This document shows positions 44,772 through 55,017 of a DNA stretch of 64,000 nucleotides, piece after piece. This DNA is from Leptidea sinapis (taxonomy: Eukaryota > Arthropoda > Insecta > Lepidoptera > Pieridae), in assembly GCF_905404315.1 (NCBI RefSeq), contig NC_066272.1:1550001-1614000 (forward strand), written 5' to 3'. The first letter of the stretch is position 1; each line of letters starts with the position of its first letter. A model generated the notes under the pieces. The model was not told where the DNA came from and made no database searches. It worked only from the letters and a program-made list of their open reading frames with translations. The translations under genes were made by a program, and so were the position numbers.

Positions 44772-45960
44772 AGATTCTTTGCACTGTAAATTAATTAATT
44801 CATCGATGGTTGAAATTTATCACTTGGGAATGTTGGGAAAAACCAGTTTATATCTGAATAAAATGTTGCATCGAATCAAATTATGCATTCAATATCTTTA
44901 GTTGACGACAAATCTTTCATTATATATAAAATTTTGAGTTACAGTACGGATAAGGCTTTTAATATTTATTTATACTCGCTATGACTTTTTCATCTGAACG
45001 AAAATATAATTAATTAATAACAAAGGTAAATATTATGTGTTTCACTGTGACATACAAAGCTAAATAGAACTAAAAATACAATTATATCTGAAGACAAACA
45101 AAATATAAACCAACCTACAAAAATAGGAATTGCTAAAACTTCTTCTAAGGCGAATTTTCTATTGCATATAATGAAGACAAGCTATTGTGAGTTGTTAAAA
45201 AATTTACATTGTCTATAATAAGATTGATATTGAAAAAAAAAAACAAACTTTTATTTGATATTATCTGGTATATATGTTTATAAATCTTCGTGGATATTTT
45301 TTTTTAAATAATTTATCCACACCCATGCTTTAAATCCTCTATTAAAGATTCTGACACAGTTAGCTTATTAAAACACCCAATGTCCTAATAACCTGATAAT
45401 CATCCAAACGAGTGTTGCAATGTTGTACTAAATTTCATAACAAACCTCCTTTGCTTTTTTTCGATCATGCGCAGAGTTTCAACAAACAGCCACATTCTTA
45501 TTGCTCGATGGGTGGTATCTGTATGAATTTCAAAAGAAGAACATTTTCGTTTACGCGCGTTCCACACTACCAGAACGTCACGCGCCGTAAAAAAATTAGG
45601 TTATTCGAAACTCCGCCATTTTTCTTCGATATTTATATTGTTTTGTTTACAAAAAGTGAGAGATTCAAGTTTTGACACCGCACACCGCCAGATATTTTAA
45701 ACGCTGCAAAAGAACATAATATTCAAATGGAATTTAATAATTGCGCTATACAAAATGTAAATTACTACTAAAGTAAATAATTCTTTTATTAATACTTAGT
45801 TTATTTGTACATAATCAGTAATGGATGATATTAGGTAAGGTACTACTAGGACTGATTTTAATGTTAGCAGTAAGCTAACTGTTTCAGAATCTAGAGGATT
45901 CATATTCTGGGTGTAGATAAAGTCTTGTATGCAATTGTTGATAAGTAATTATTAAAACAC
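44772..45960. other. Spacer, nothing recognised
   Basis: 45540-45610 is richer in CpG (TTTACGCGCGTTCCACACTA, GTCACGCGCCG) than its surroundings and could be promoter-like, but no gene follows that I can recognise. An 87-codon frame (45412-45675) lacks motifs. Confidence 0.35.
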
Positions 45961-45964
45961 TCAT

Positions 45965-46062
45965 GTGATACTATTATCACACTCGGCTTCGCCTCGTGTG
46001 ATTAACCCACATTCATGTTAACTACCCCTTATCACACAACAGTTGCATAAATAACTAGTACC
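45965..46062. repeat. Short repeat with CTCGGCTTCGCCTCGTGT
   Basis: TCACACTCGGCTTCGCCTCG then TGTGA forms an imperfect hairpin. A similar word is, in my recollection, common in Lepidoptera; no second copy is in this window. Confidence 0.35.
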
Positions 46063-46374
46063 CACTACTATTTAGTAAAACCCAAAATTTCAAGGTATTT
46101 CATTTTGTTCTAGAACTTTCCTTTTGTATTAGCATCGAATTTTATCCTTGCCCTGTGTGATGGTTGGATGGTATACATGTTAATGAGAATTATTAATATT
46201 CAAACATGGCCTTTACCGTCCGTGCACGCAGCTGTAAGTTCATTAGTACTCGACCTACCCTTAATTAACTTAAATCACACCGATTATTATTTCCGTTTCA
46301 TACGAAATAATTAGTCCAGGAAAAAAAATTAATTAATACGGCCAATTTTTTCATGCTTAAAACTGTAAATAGTT
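46063..46374. other. Spacer, nothing recognised
   Basis: No motif that I can support. Confidence 0.5.
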
Positions 46375-46375
46375 C

Positions 46376-46700
46376 CTAGAAGTGAGGGTTATCATTTTAA
46401 AAACATAACAAATTGTTTAGATTATCTCAACTCAATTTCCTAATATGCAAATATTGGGGTTGAGCAGGTTATAAACTGTAAAGTAGATCCTGTAGATGAA
46501 GCCACAACCTGAGAGTTGAACAAAGCATACAAGATTTTATGACGATACATCACTCGAACGGTTAGCTCAGATGGGAGAGCACTGGCACGGAACGTCGTGG
46601 GTTCGAGTCCCGCATTGTTCATAAATTTTTTTTATCAAATTTTATTTGTGTATTAATCCTAGAAGTGAGGGTATCGCTTTAAAAACAAAACAAATTGCTA
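46376..46700 (+). repeat. tRNA-derived SINE T, tandem unit
   Basis: tRNA-like block at 46560-46620 (box A TTAGCTCAGATGG, box B GGTTCGAGTCCC, end CATTGTTCATAA), shortened in the anticodon arm, so not a functional tRNA. The body word CCTAGAAGTGAGGG with AAAACATAACAAATTG occurs on both sides (46376-46423 and 46662-46697), a period of about 286 bp. Opposite in orientation to the unit at 38.5 kb. Confidence 0.7.
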
Positions 46701-46784
46701 AGTAATATCAATATTTTGTAAATTTATTGTGAGGGTTGTAATAGATAGTATGAGGTATCGTACATAACAGTAATTACAATATAT

Positions 46785-46875
46785 GTCACGTTTTGGATGA
46801 GCAGTAAGGGTGGCGAGATGACTCCGAATTATCCTTGCTGCCGAAATAGATATCATTGTCAGTTCCTATTATAGT
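46785..46875 (-). repeat. Dispersed repeat family I
   Basis: Reverse complement of 13040-13130: TATCTATTTCGGCAGCAAGG, ATAATTCGGAG, CTCGCCACCC and AAAACGTGACA. Confidence 0.5.
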
Positions 46876-47009
46876 TGACAGTTACACGACAGATTAAATA
46901 CTAAACATTTCTACAAATTGCACGTTTGGTATGTAGGAATATAATTAGTGTTAGAATATTAGTATAAGGTTTTATTTTTAAATATATTCATTCGGTTGGT
47001 ATAGATTAA

Positions 47010-47256
47010 GCTAAAATAGCTTTATTAGCTGCTCGATTGAGAGGAGGATCTCTCAATGAAGAGGGCTATGCTCGGAGTTTCCCTGCGAGTTCGAATCAGA
47101 AATGAGGAGATTCGTAGGAGAAGCAAAGTCACCGACATAGCCCAAATAATTGCGTAACTGAAGTGGCGGTGGGAAGGGCACATAGTTCGATTGAAAGATG
47201 GCCGTTGGGGCAGTAAAGTCCTTGAATGGTGACCACGTACCGGAAGGCGTAACTCT
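47010..47256 (+). pseudogene. RTE-type LINE C-terminal fragment
   Basis: MKRAMLGVSLRVRIRNEEIR, RRSKVTDIAQIIA, stop, LKWRWEGHIVRLKDGRW and PRTGRRN. The KWRW-GH-R-DGRW and GRR landmarks are those of the RTE ends elsewhere in the window. It stops where an unrelated hairpin and LINE C copy 3 begin. Confidence 0.75.
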
Positions 47257-47262
47257 TTTTAA

Positions 47263-47297
47263 TTTAATTTCTCAATTTTTTAAATTGAGAAATTAAA
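47263..47297. repeat. 16-bp perfect hairpin
   Basis: TTTAATTTCTCAATTT (47263-47278) and AAATTGAGAAATTAAA (47282-47297) around a 3-base loop, between the RTE fragment and LINE C copy 3. Confidence 0.8.
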
Positions 47298-47310
47298 ACC
47301 TTTTAAGCTG

Positions 47311-50300
47311 ATAGTGATCCCTATATTGAAAGTGGGAGAGTCACGCTGCTGTCTTATGACGTCAGCACAATCGGGCCAGACTCGTCCGGGTTACTTACCA
47401 AACTCGCACAGAATACCGGCGTGAAGTAGCGGCCTAGTACCGCTATGTTTCGCATAGGTTAGTGTCGAGGACCGGAGGCCATTCCCCCCCGTCCTTCCCC
47501 CCCCCCCAACAAAATATGAGAGCGGTCCTAAAAAAGAAATTACCCCAGGAGGGTACCGGCTCTTGTAGAGCCGGAGAATCCCTCCCCGAGCATTCGCGCT
47601 CGGGCTGCCCCTCGTATTCTGGGGAGGGCACAGTACCGCGTATGTCACAGGACAAACAGGGCAGCAACACCAGGGCACCCCGCTCCACGCTTAATGTGGA
47701 CTTTTGTAACATCCGGGGAATTCACTCCAACTTAAACGCCGTCCACCACCACCTTGAGACGGCGCAGCCGGCCTTGTGTTTCCTTACGGAGACGCAGATA
47801 TCTCGACCTAGCGATACGTCATATTTAACGTACCCCGGGTACAAAATTGAGTATAATTTCATGCCTCATGCCGGGGTATGTGTGTACGTTAGGGAGGATA
47901 TCTGCTGTCGCCGTCTCGGCAATTTTGAGGGTAGGGACCTGTCTACTCTCTGGCTCCGCGTAGATTTAGAGGACCGCGTCCGCATCTATGCGTGTATCTA
48001 CAGGTCCCATAGTGGTAACGCAGAAACGGATCACCTCATGGGCTGCGTTCAAGCGGCATTTGATGACGTGCTTGCTCAGATCCCCTCCGCTGAAATCGTA
48101 GTCTTGGGTGATTTCAACGGGCACAATGCCGAATGGCTTGGATCACGTACCACAGACTACGCAGGGCGATCTGTGCATAATTTTGCATTGGCGTATGGTC
48201 TGTCCCAATTGGTTGAGTCGCCGACGCGGCTCCCGGATGTGGATAGCCACATGCCGTCCTTAATAGATCTTCTGCTGACTACACATCCCGATGGTTACCA
48301 GGTCTCTGTCGACGCCCCTCTCGGAACGTCCGACCATTGCCTGGTCAGGAGTGTAGTGCCTATCCGACGCCAACGTCGCAGACCACCAGCGACCCGCCGC
48401 GTTTGGCACTACAAGTCAGCAGATTGGGATAGGATGCGTTCCTATTTTTTGCATCCTACCCTTGGGGCAGGGTTTGTTTCCCTTCGGATGATCCTAGTGC
48501 CTGCGCCGTTGCAGTAGCCGATGTGATACTGCAGGGCATGGATATTTTTATACCAAGCTTTGTAGTACCGATCGGTGGCAGATCACAGCCCTGGTTCGAT
48601 GCGTCAGTTAATGCGGCATCTGACTGCAAAAAACAGGCGTATCGAACTTGGGTTGCGGCGCTGGGCTCAAAGGATCCGAACTGCAAAGTTCTGAAGAGGA
48701 AATATAACCGTGCCTCCAGATTTTTTAAGCGGCAAATCGCCCGTGCGAAATCGAAGCACGTCATCAAAATTGGCGAGCAGCTTTCCAGTTACCCGATCGG
48801 AACACGCAAGTTCTGGTCGTTGTCGAAAGCTGCTCTTAGTAACTTCAACCAGCCGTCCATGCCGCCGTTGCACATGAGGTATGACACCCTGGCCCATACG
48901 GCAAAAGAGAAAGCCGATCTCCTGTGCACTCTTTTTGCCTCCAACTCGACTCTTGACGACAATGGAAAAACACCGCCGACCATCCCGCGTAGTCAGAGCT
49001 CCATGCCTGAAGTACAGTTCCGACAGAAAACTGTTAGGCGAGCTCTGTTCTCGTTAGACGTCAGGAAGTCGAGCGGGCCGGATGGCATTTCTCCAATCGT
49101 GCTTAGAATGTGTGCCCCTGAGTTGACGCCGGTGCTAACGCGTTTATTCCGGCACTCTTATTCAAAAGGCGTAGTCCCTGATTCATGGAAGTCAGCCCTT
49201 GTCCATCCGATCCCAAAAAAAGGAGACAGTTCGGATCCTGCGAACTACAGGCCTATTGCTATTACCTCCCTATTCTCCAAAATCATGGAGAGCATAATTA
49301 ACCGCCAGCTCTTGGTATACCTTGAGGGTCACCAGTTGATCAACGACCGGCAGTACGGCTTTCGCCAAGGTCGGTCGACTGGCGATCTTCTGGTATACCT
49401 AACACATAGATGGGCGGCGGCTATTGAAAGCAAGGGGGAAGGCCTGGCAGTTGGTCTGGATATAGCGAAGGCCTTTGATCGTGTATGGCACAAGGCGCTC
49501 ATCGCAAAACTTCCATCATTTGGGCTTCCCGAGAGCTTATGCAAGTGGACCTCCAGCTTCCTCACTGGGTGCAGCATACAGGTCGTTATCGACGGTTATT
49601 GCTCGAATCCCAAGCTCGTGAACGCTGGAGTGCCCCAAGGCTGTGTGCTATCTCCCACGCTGTTTCTTCTGCATATCAATGATATGTTGGACACCGCCAA
49701 CATGCATTGCTATGCAGACGACAGCACTGGTGATGCCGTATACACGGGCCATGCAGGTCTCTCTCGGGAAAACGTCGACCAGTGCCGGGAGAAACTTGTG
49801 TCTTCAATCGAGTCCTCTCTCGAGAAGGTCGCGAATGGGGTAAGTTGAACCTTGTCCAATTTAACCCCCAGAAGACTCAAGTTTGCGCGTTTACCACTAA
49901 AAAAACCCCATTTGCCGTATCACCGCTCTTCGAGAACACTTCCCTTAACGCCTCGCCTAGTATCGGAATACTGGGTCTCGAAATCTCGAGCAATTGCCAA
50001 TTCCGTGGCCATCTGGAGGGCAAAGCCTAACTGGCTTCAAAGAAACTGGGCGTCATAAATAGAGCACGGCAATACTTCAAGCCGGCCCACATTCTAGCGC
50101 TCTACAAAGCGCAGGTCCGGCCTCACATGGAGTATTGCTGTCATCTCTGGTCTGGCGCACCCCAGTATCAGCTCGATCCATTTGACCACGTGCAACGCAG
50201 AGCAGCTCGAATTGTCGGGGACCCAGTACTCTGTGAACGGCTGGATCACTTGGCGTTGCGTAGAGACGTCGCTTCATTGTGTGTCTTCTACCGCATTTAT

Positions 50301-50660
50301 CACGGGGAGTGTTCCGAAGAGCTGTTCAACCTGATTCCTGCCGCCGAATTTCACCTTCGCACGACACGCCACAAGTTACGATATCATCCCCACCATCTGG
50401 ATGTGTGGCGGTCCTCCACAGTGCGGTTTTCAAGGAGCTTTCTTCCTCGTACCACGAAGCTGTGGAATGAGCTTCCTTATGCGGTGTTTCCGGGACGATA
50501 CGACATGGGTACCTTCAAGAAAAGCGCGTACACCTTCCTTAAAGGCCGGCAACGCTCTTGTGATTCCTCTGGTGTTGCAGGAGAGTGTGGGTGGCGGTGA
50601 TCACTTAACACCAGGTGACCCGTACGCTCGTTTGTCCTCCTATTCCATAAAAAAAAAATA
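47311..50660 (+). mobile_element. LINE C copy 3, longest and best preserved
   Basis: The 5' region starts at TATTGAAAGTGGGAGAGTC, about 55 bp inside the head seen in copy 2, so it is slightly 5'-truncated. The 3' end is GTTTGTCCTCCTATTCCAT plus an A run at 50649-50659. The poly-A tail, not (ATT)n, separates it from the RTE group. No target duplication was found. Confidence 0.85.
47462..50600 (+). pseudogene. LINE C copy 3 ORF2: endonuclease-RT, two frameshifts and one stop
   Basis: Frame 47462-48517 (opening codon GTG) carries the endonuclease: NVDFCNIRGIHSNLNAVHH, FLTETQISRP, VVLGDFNGHNAEW and LGTSDHCLV. A one-base change in the T run at about 48447 shifts into frame 48523-49848: SSGPDGISPIVL, PANYRPIAITS, YGFRQGRSTGDLL, AVGLDIAKAFDRVWHK (catalytic Asp), GVPQGCVLSPTLF and CYADDS (catalytic box). 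Loss of one G near 49834 shifts again into a frame with NLVQFNPQKTQVCAF, and a stop at 50028-50030 interrupts LEGKA. The C-terminus YKAQVRPHMEYC, TKLWNELPYAVFPGRYDMG and GRQRSCDSSGV ends at 50600. Target-primed reverse transcription is the known role of such proteins. Three lesions make this copy inactive, but it is close to intact. No separate ORF1 is evident upstream. Confidence 0.88.
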
Positions 50661-51380
50661 TGTTACGCGCAATTGAAACCTTAACAATTTTATTTAATAG
50701 TATTATATTTTTTCTTCGTATTTAATTTCATAATGACCTACCTGATACCTACTTCCCAAAAGGAATAATGAATTAAATAAAAGGGATGATCGATTAATAA
50801 ATAAAAATAAAACAATTTTTTGAATCCGGTAGTGAAGATGAAAAAATAAAAAGACAAGTGTGGCGAAAAGAAAATAAAAGCAAATTTGAGGTTATTATTA
50901 CGCTTTTTAAGAACAAATATAATTTACTATGACTATTTAAAAAATACAATAGCGATACGCGAGTATTGCAGGTTTCATTGTCAGTTTGGTTAATATTTCC
51001 TAACTTCAAAATTACAAAATAATTCAATTTATTATAAGTATGGTCTAAGACTCGGTCCTAATACTGAGTATCTTTACACACAAGAATTGAATAATTGAGA
51101 TAAATTTTGATATTTTTTTTCGGAGTCTCTCACTGAACCTCAGATTCCTCTCCTTCAGATTGGAGATTTAAGACTATTAGTGAGTAATTGTGTTAGTTTC
51201 ACTGATGCTAATTTGTGATTCTAAGAACACCTCATTTGGACAAAGTAAACGAACGAAATGCCTTATAGTGGAATTAATTGTATTTGATTGTCTGATAAGC
51301 ACTACTTGTACAATATATGCAAAGGAGTGTTGAGACTCAACAAAGTAATAAAATCTTATATCTTTAAACGAGCAATTCTT
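50661..51380. other. AT-rich spacer, nothing recognised
   Basis: No motif that I can support; a (TA)n run begins at about 51381. Confidence 0.45.
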
Positions 51381-51384
51381 GTAT

Positions 51385-51690
51385 ATATATATATATATAT
51401 AAAATCTGAATCTCGGAAACGGCTCCAACGATTTTCATAAAATTAAGTATGCAGGGGATTTCGGGGGTGATAAATCGATCTAGCTAGGTTTCAATTTAAA
51501 AAAAATGGTTTTATCCATGTTTGAATGAGAAGCAGCTACAATAACATTAGAATACAAAGGTAAATTTCGCCACTATATACAAGACTATTATAGCTCAGAT
51601 GGGACATTGGGTGATCCGGAAAGTAGAAGACCCCGGTTCGAATCCAGATGTCCTATTAGTTTTTTTTTTGTTCAAGTTTTGTACATTCTT
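51385..51690 (+). repeat. Repeat L: (TA)n, conserved core and tRNA-like head
   Basis: A (TA)n run, then CTCGGAAACGGCTCCAACGA, TGCAGGGGATTTCGGGGGTG and ATAAATCGATCTAGCTAGG. After a short AT-rich gap, a tRNA-like block has TAGCTCAGATGGGACATTGG (box A) and CCGGTTCGAATCCAGATGTC (box B), followed by a T run. A SINE-type element or composite of two is likely. Confidence 0.5.
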
Positions 51691-51699
51691 AAAAATCCG

Positions 51700-53110
51700 A
51701 GCAAGGCTCGGTCGTCTGGATATTGTACATAAAGTAAACATCATAAAAATACATGTAGGATATGATCGTGACAATTACAATACAGTATTTGAATACTTTA
51801 AGTGATTAAAAACAATAAGATACTATATTACAAATAATGTATCCTACATAGTTCTTAAACAGCAATAAAAAATCCACAATTTTGTAACATAATTGCAATA
51901 CACAAGAAATAATTTTCTTAAACTCTAGCAACAATGAAGTATTTTAATATATATAAATATTTATCTACATAATATATATAAATTTGTACACTGTATGAAA
52001 CTACATAATATGAATTTATATCTTTTAAAGTTAAACACAGATGTCTGTAATGTTATTATGAAAGCACTAAAAATAAAGTTTAATGTTAAGTATTTCTTAT
52101 TATCTTTGGTAGTTCAAAAAACGAAAAAAATATTCATCACAAATAAGTTACGTAAGTGCTAATATTCCAACATTGCCAGTTAGTAACATCTAAATTACGT
52201 TCAAATATTACACAGACATCAAAAGAAAACAATAAGTTTAATTTAAAAAATAAATCTGTGGTTAAGTAAATCCTTGCATCGCCATTTTTGAAATTCCGTT
52301 TGAGTGTAGTTCCGTTTGTTCGTAGTGCAAAGTCATAATTATGAAAATATTAAAATAGTAAAACAAATATCAATTCAGAGTAAGCTTCATTAAAATTTAT
52401 GGAAAATTGTTTTGAAAATCTCTTCTGTTTATCCCATTTGGAGATTGCACAGCAATTTAACCGTACTTTGTAGAAACGAAATAGTTTTGTAAATGGAAAT
52501 AAACGTTATTGTCGATAAATTTAAATGGTACTGAAATCAAATTTGAATATTGTTGTAGAAATGGATTAGTAAAATATGTTCATTTTCATTTTGTTGAACT
52601 CTGCGTACCAATATTTATATTGTCAAATATTTTCAAATGAGATATGGTCACTGACCTGTATTAATAAATACCACTGGACAGGCTGTTCCATATGTTTGAC
52701 AGCAAATTGTATGTGCCTATTTGAAGCGCCACTCGCAAGCGTCCAGAGAACTAATTTCGACGAGTAATACAAATGGCTGCGAAGTAACGTACAATACTCT
52801 GAAGTATTTTTGCATTTTGAATTATTTCGTTCGTTTTCCGTGCTATTTATACTTTCAGAATCAACGTAACCCTCAATGTTTACTGAGCTTGTCACCACTA
52901 GTTTTAGTACCGCAGACTCTCGCTGCATGGCCAACAGCGCCAAAATGGGGAATATCAAACAGGCAAAAAAGCACTTTGACAGCTGCCAGTTCAGTGGTAT
53001 TTAGTAGAGGTCAGGTCATGGATATGTTATTGGCGGTATATAAATAAGCTAAAAAATCCATGTTTACATTTGATTAAATCATATTCATGTGCTATTTTAT
53101 TAATATTACT
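51700..53110. other. Spacer, nothing recognised
   Basis: Frames at 52576-53047 have no family motif. The region 52700-53000 is GC-richer than its flanks, but I could not assign it. Confidence 0.4.
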
Positions 53111-53552
53111 CCTCCAGTATTGAAGTCCTTTATAAAGTAGGCTGCTTAGATGTATTGCAGGTTCAATGATTCCTACGATTATGAATGAACACTCAGTGAA
53201 TATTGAAATTGTAACCTTTCATGAATATCCACATCATTATAATTTCTGCCTCATGATTTGTCTTTTTAGACCGTTTGCTTGTACCACAAGCATTCAACCT
53301 ATGTTCGATATTTAATAATATATTTATGGGTTATGAACATGAGTATTACATTTGCTTAAGGTTTTCTCGATAATTCATCAATAAATTTGCAAATTTTTGT
53401 AATATAACTACAAAAGTTATTTCTCTGTTACAGGTTTTGTAATGGAAGAATTGCAAAAGCAGAAATTAATAAAGACGAAAGACCTGACTTTGCTCATGTA
53501 TATTTAGATTAAAGAAACTAAGATGAAAACTTAAGATTTTAGGCATCACATA

Positions 53553-53591
53553 AATATTATTAGTAGAAGTATAACTTCTACTAATAATATT
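53553..53591. repeat. 18-bp perfect hairpin
   Basis: AATATTATTAGTAGAAGT (53553-53570) and its exact complement (53574-53591) around ATA. It separates the module sequence from the SINE T cluster. Confidence 0.8.
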
Positions 53592-53594
53592 ATT

Positions 53595-54090
53595 CGACTG
53601 AGCCATGATGAGTTCGAGTGACGTATCGTCCATAAATCTTGATTTGTCTTATTCAACTCTCAGGCTGTGGCTCCATCTACAGGATCTACTTTGCACTTTA
53701 CAGTTTACCTGCTCAACCCAAATATTTGGATATTTGGAAATTGACTTGAGATGTCGCTCTTTCAAATCTAAGCTATTTGTTATTTTCTTAAAAGTGATTA
53801 CCCTGAGGTCTGGGATTAATTACACAAATTAAATATAAAGCAAAATTTATAAACGATGTGGGACTTGAACCCACGATCTCTCGCGTTCCGTGCGAGCACT
53901 ATTCCACTGAACCAACCGTTTGAGTGACGTATTGTCCATTAATCTTGATATGTCTTCTTCAACTCTCGGTTGTTGCTTCAGGTTGGCTCAGTGGAAGAGC
54001 GCTCGCACGGAACGTGAGAGGTCGTGGATTCGAGTCCCGCATCGTTCATAAATTATGTTTTCAAATAATTTGTGTAACTATTGTGTTATA
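53595..54090. repeat. SINE T cluster with opposed tRNA-like heads
   Basis: A minus-strand body (53600-53840) and tRNA-like block (53855-53936; complement has TGGTTCAGTGGA and GGGTTCAAGTCC), then a second body start, then a plus-strand block (53976-54048) with box A TTGGCTCAGTGG and box B GGATTCGAGTCC. The plus block can form an anticodon stem CTCGC/GTGAG around ACGGAAC, but position 33 is C where tRNAs have T. Confidence 0.65.
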
Positions 54091-54454
54091 TTTTATCAGT
54101 TAGTTTGTTTATTTATTTGTTTCAGTTAATCAGCTTTGTTGTTGCTACCCAGGACAGAAAACCTAAAAAAACTCGTTCAGAACAAACGCACAGATATTTA
54201 AGCACGATGGGTCCATGTTTGTCACGCACACATGTTTAATCAATCGTGGTCACTGGTGTGTTCAGACGCGTGACGTCTGCCTCCTTAGCCCTTAACTCTC
54301 TCTTAACTCTAGAAGCTTAATCTACGCCTGTGAGGCGTACACACAACTGAATATCGGTTGTCTTTTTCTTACAATTAAAGTGAGCGCGTTGAACTCTTTC
54401 GTCAACTCAATGAATAGTTATAATTTATGTCGTTTTATTTTTAGTTTATACTCA

Positions 54455-54700
54455 AATTCAAATATTTTTATTCTTTGAATTTTCCTTCTGAGTAGAATGG
54501 GCGCAACAAACTCAGCGAGCTTGTTTTCATCAAAAATATAATTACAAAGTAATATTGTACAATTAATCTTTTTAACTATTTAATAGCCTGAGGGCGATCG
54601 CTCCATTCCCAATCTGTGGAATCATTAAGAAACTTATTTATGTTATAGTAACCTTTACCACACTAACATTTTTTAACAATTCTTTTTCCGAATTTATAAA
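54455..54700 (-). mobile_element. LINE J 3' end
   Basis: Minus strand: TGTGGTAAAGGTTACTATAA, CATAAATAAGTTTCTTAATG, ATTCCACAGATTGGGAATGG, then the 3' UTR AGGCTATTAAATAG to AAGCTCGCTGAGTTTGTTGC and a TTTGAAT-type tail. Gives the coding-to-UTR order of the family. Confidence 0.65.
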
Positions 54701-54789
54701 TTATATTTCAAAAATGGGGTTATTATTGCATACAGATTGAAATTTTTACGTCTACGCCTCTGACACGTATATTGAGGCTTTGTGTACGT

Positions 54790-55017
54790 TCAAAATAAAT
54801 TTTCTATGGTTAAGTGACAAGCTCCACTCACAATAGAAGTCTGGATTATATAATACATTAGCTCTGCTATCAACACCATCTCATTACTACACAATAGATA
54901 CGCGTCATAAATCAGCCAGCCAATATTGTCAGCGTCTCTGAGGTGGAACTTGTGTGGGCGGTAATTTCCACCCACATTCATAATATCCAGCAAATACTCA
55001 AATAACAAATTAAACAC
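54790..55017 (-). other. Conserved short frame, inverted copy
   Basis: Same peptide as 41378-41566 (LDIMNVGGNYRPHKFHLR, NIGWLIYDAYLLCSNEMVLI), then a frame change caused by two extra bases (TATTATATAATCC, compare TATTATAATCC in A). Family unknown. Confidence 0.3.

Noticed and set aside
45412..45675. 87-codon gene with CpG-rich start
   Set aside because: No recognisable domain; the CpG cluster is short. Kept only as a remark on the spacer.
46560..46620. tRNA gene
   Set aside because: Box A and B are present, but the anticodon arm is shortened and the block is part of a dispersed SINE. The blocks at 23.7, 38.6, 42.1, 53.9 and 62.7 kb fail for similar reasons.
47391..47712. Minus-strand frames over the LINE C head
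   Set aside because: Shadows of the GC-rich 5' region of LINE C copy 3.
52721..53047. 108-codon gene
   Set aside because: No domain and an opposite-strand frame of equal length (52623-52958); frame length alone is not evidence.
53050..53062. Left inverted-repeat arm of module B
   Set aside because: The 13 bases TAAAAAATCCATG are in the wrong orientation for a left arm and the match does not extend.
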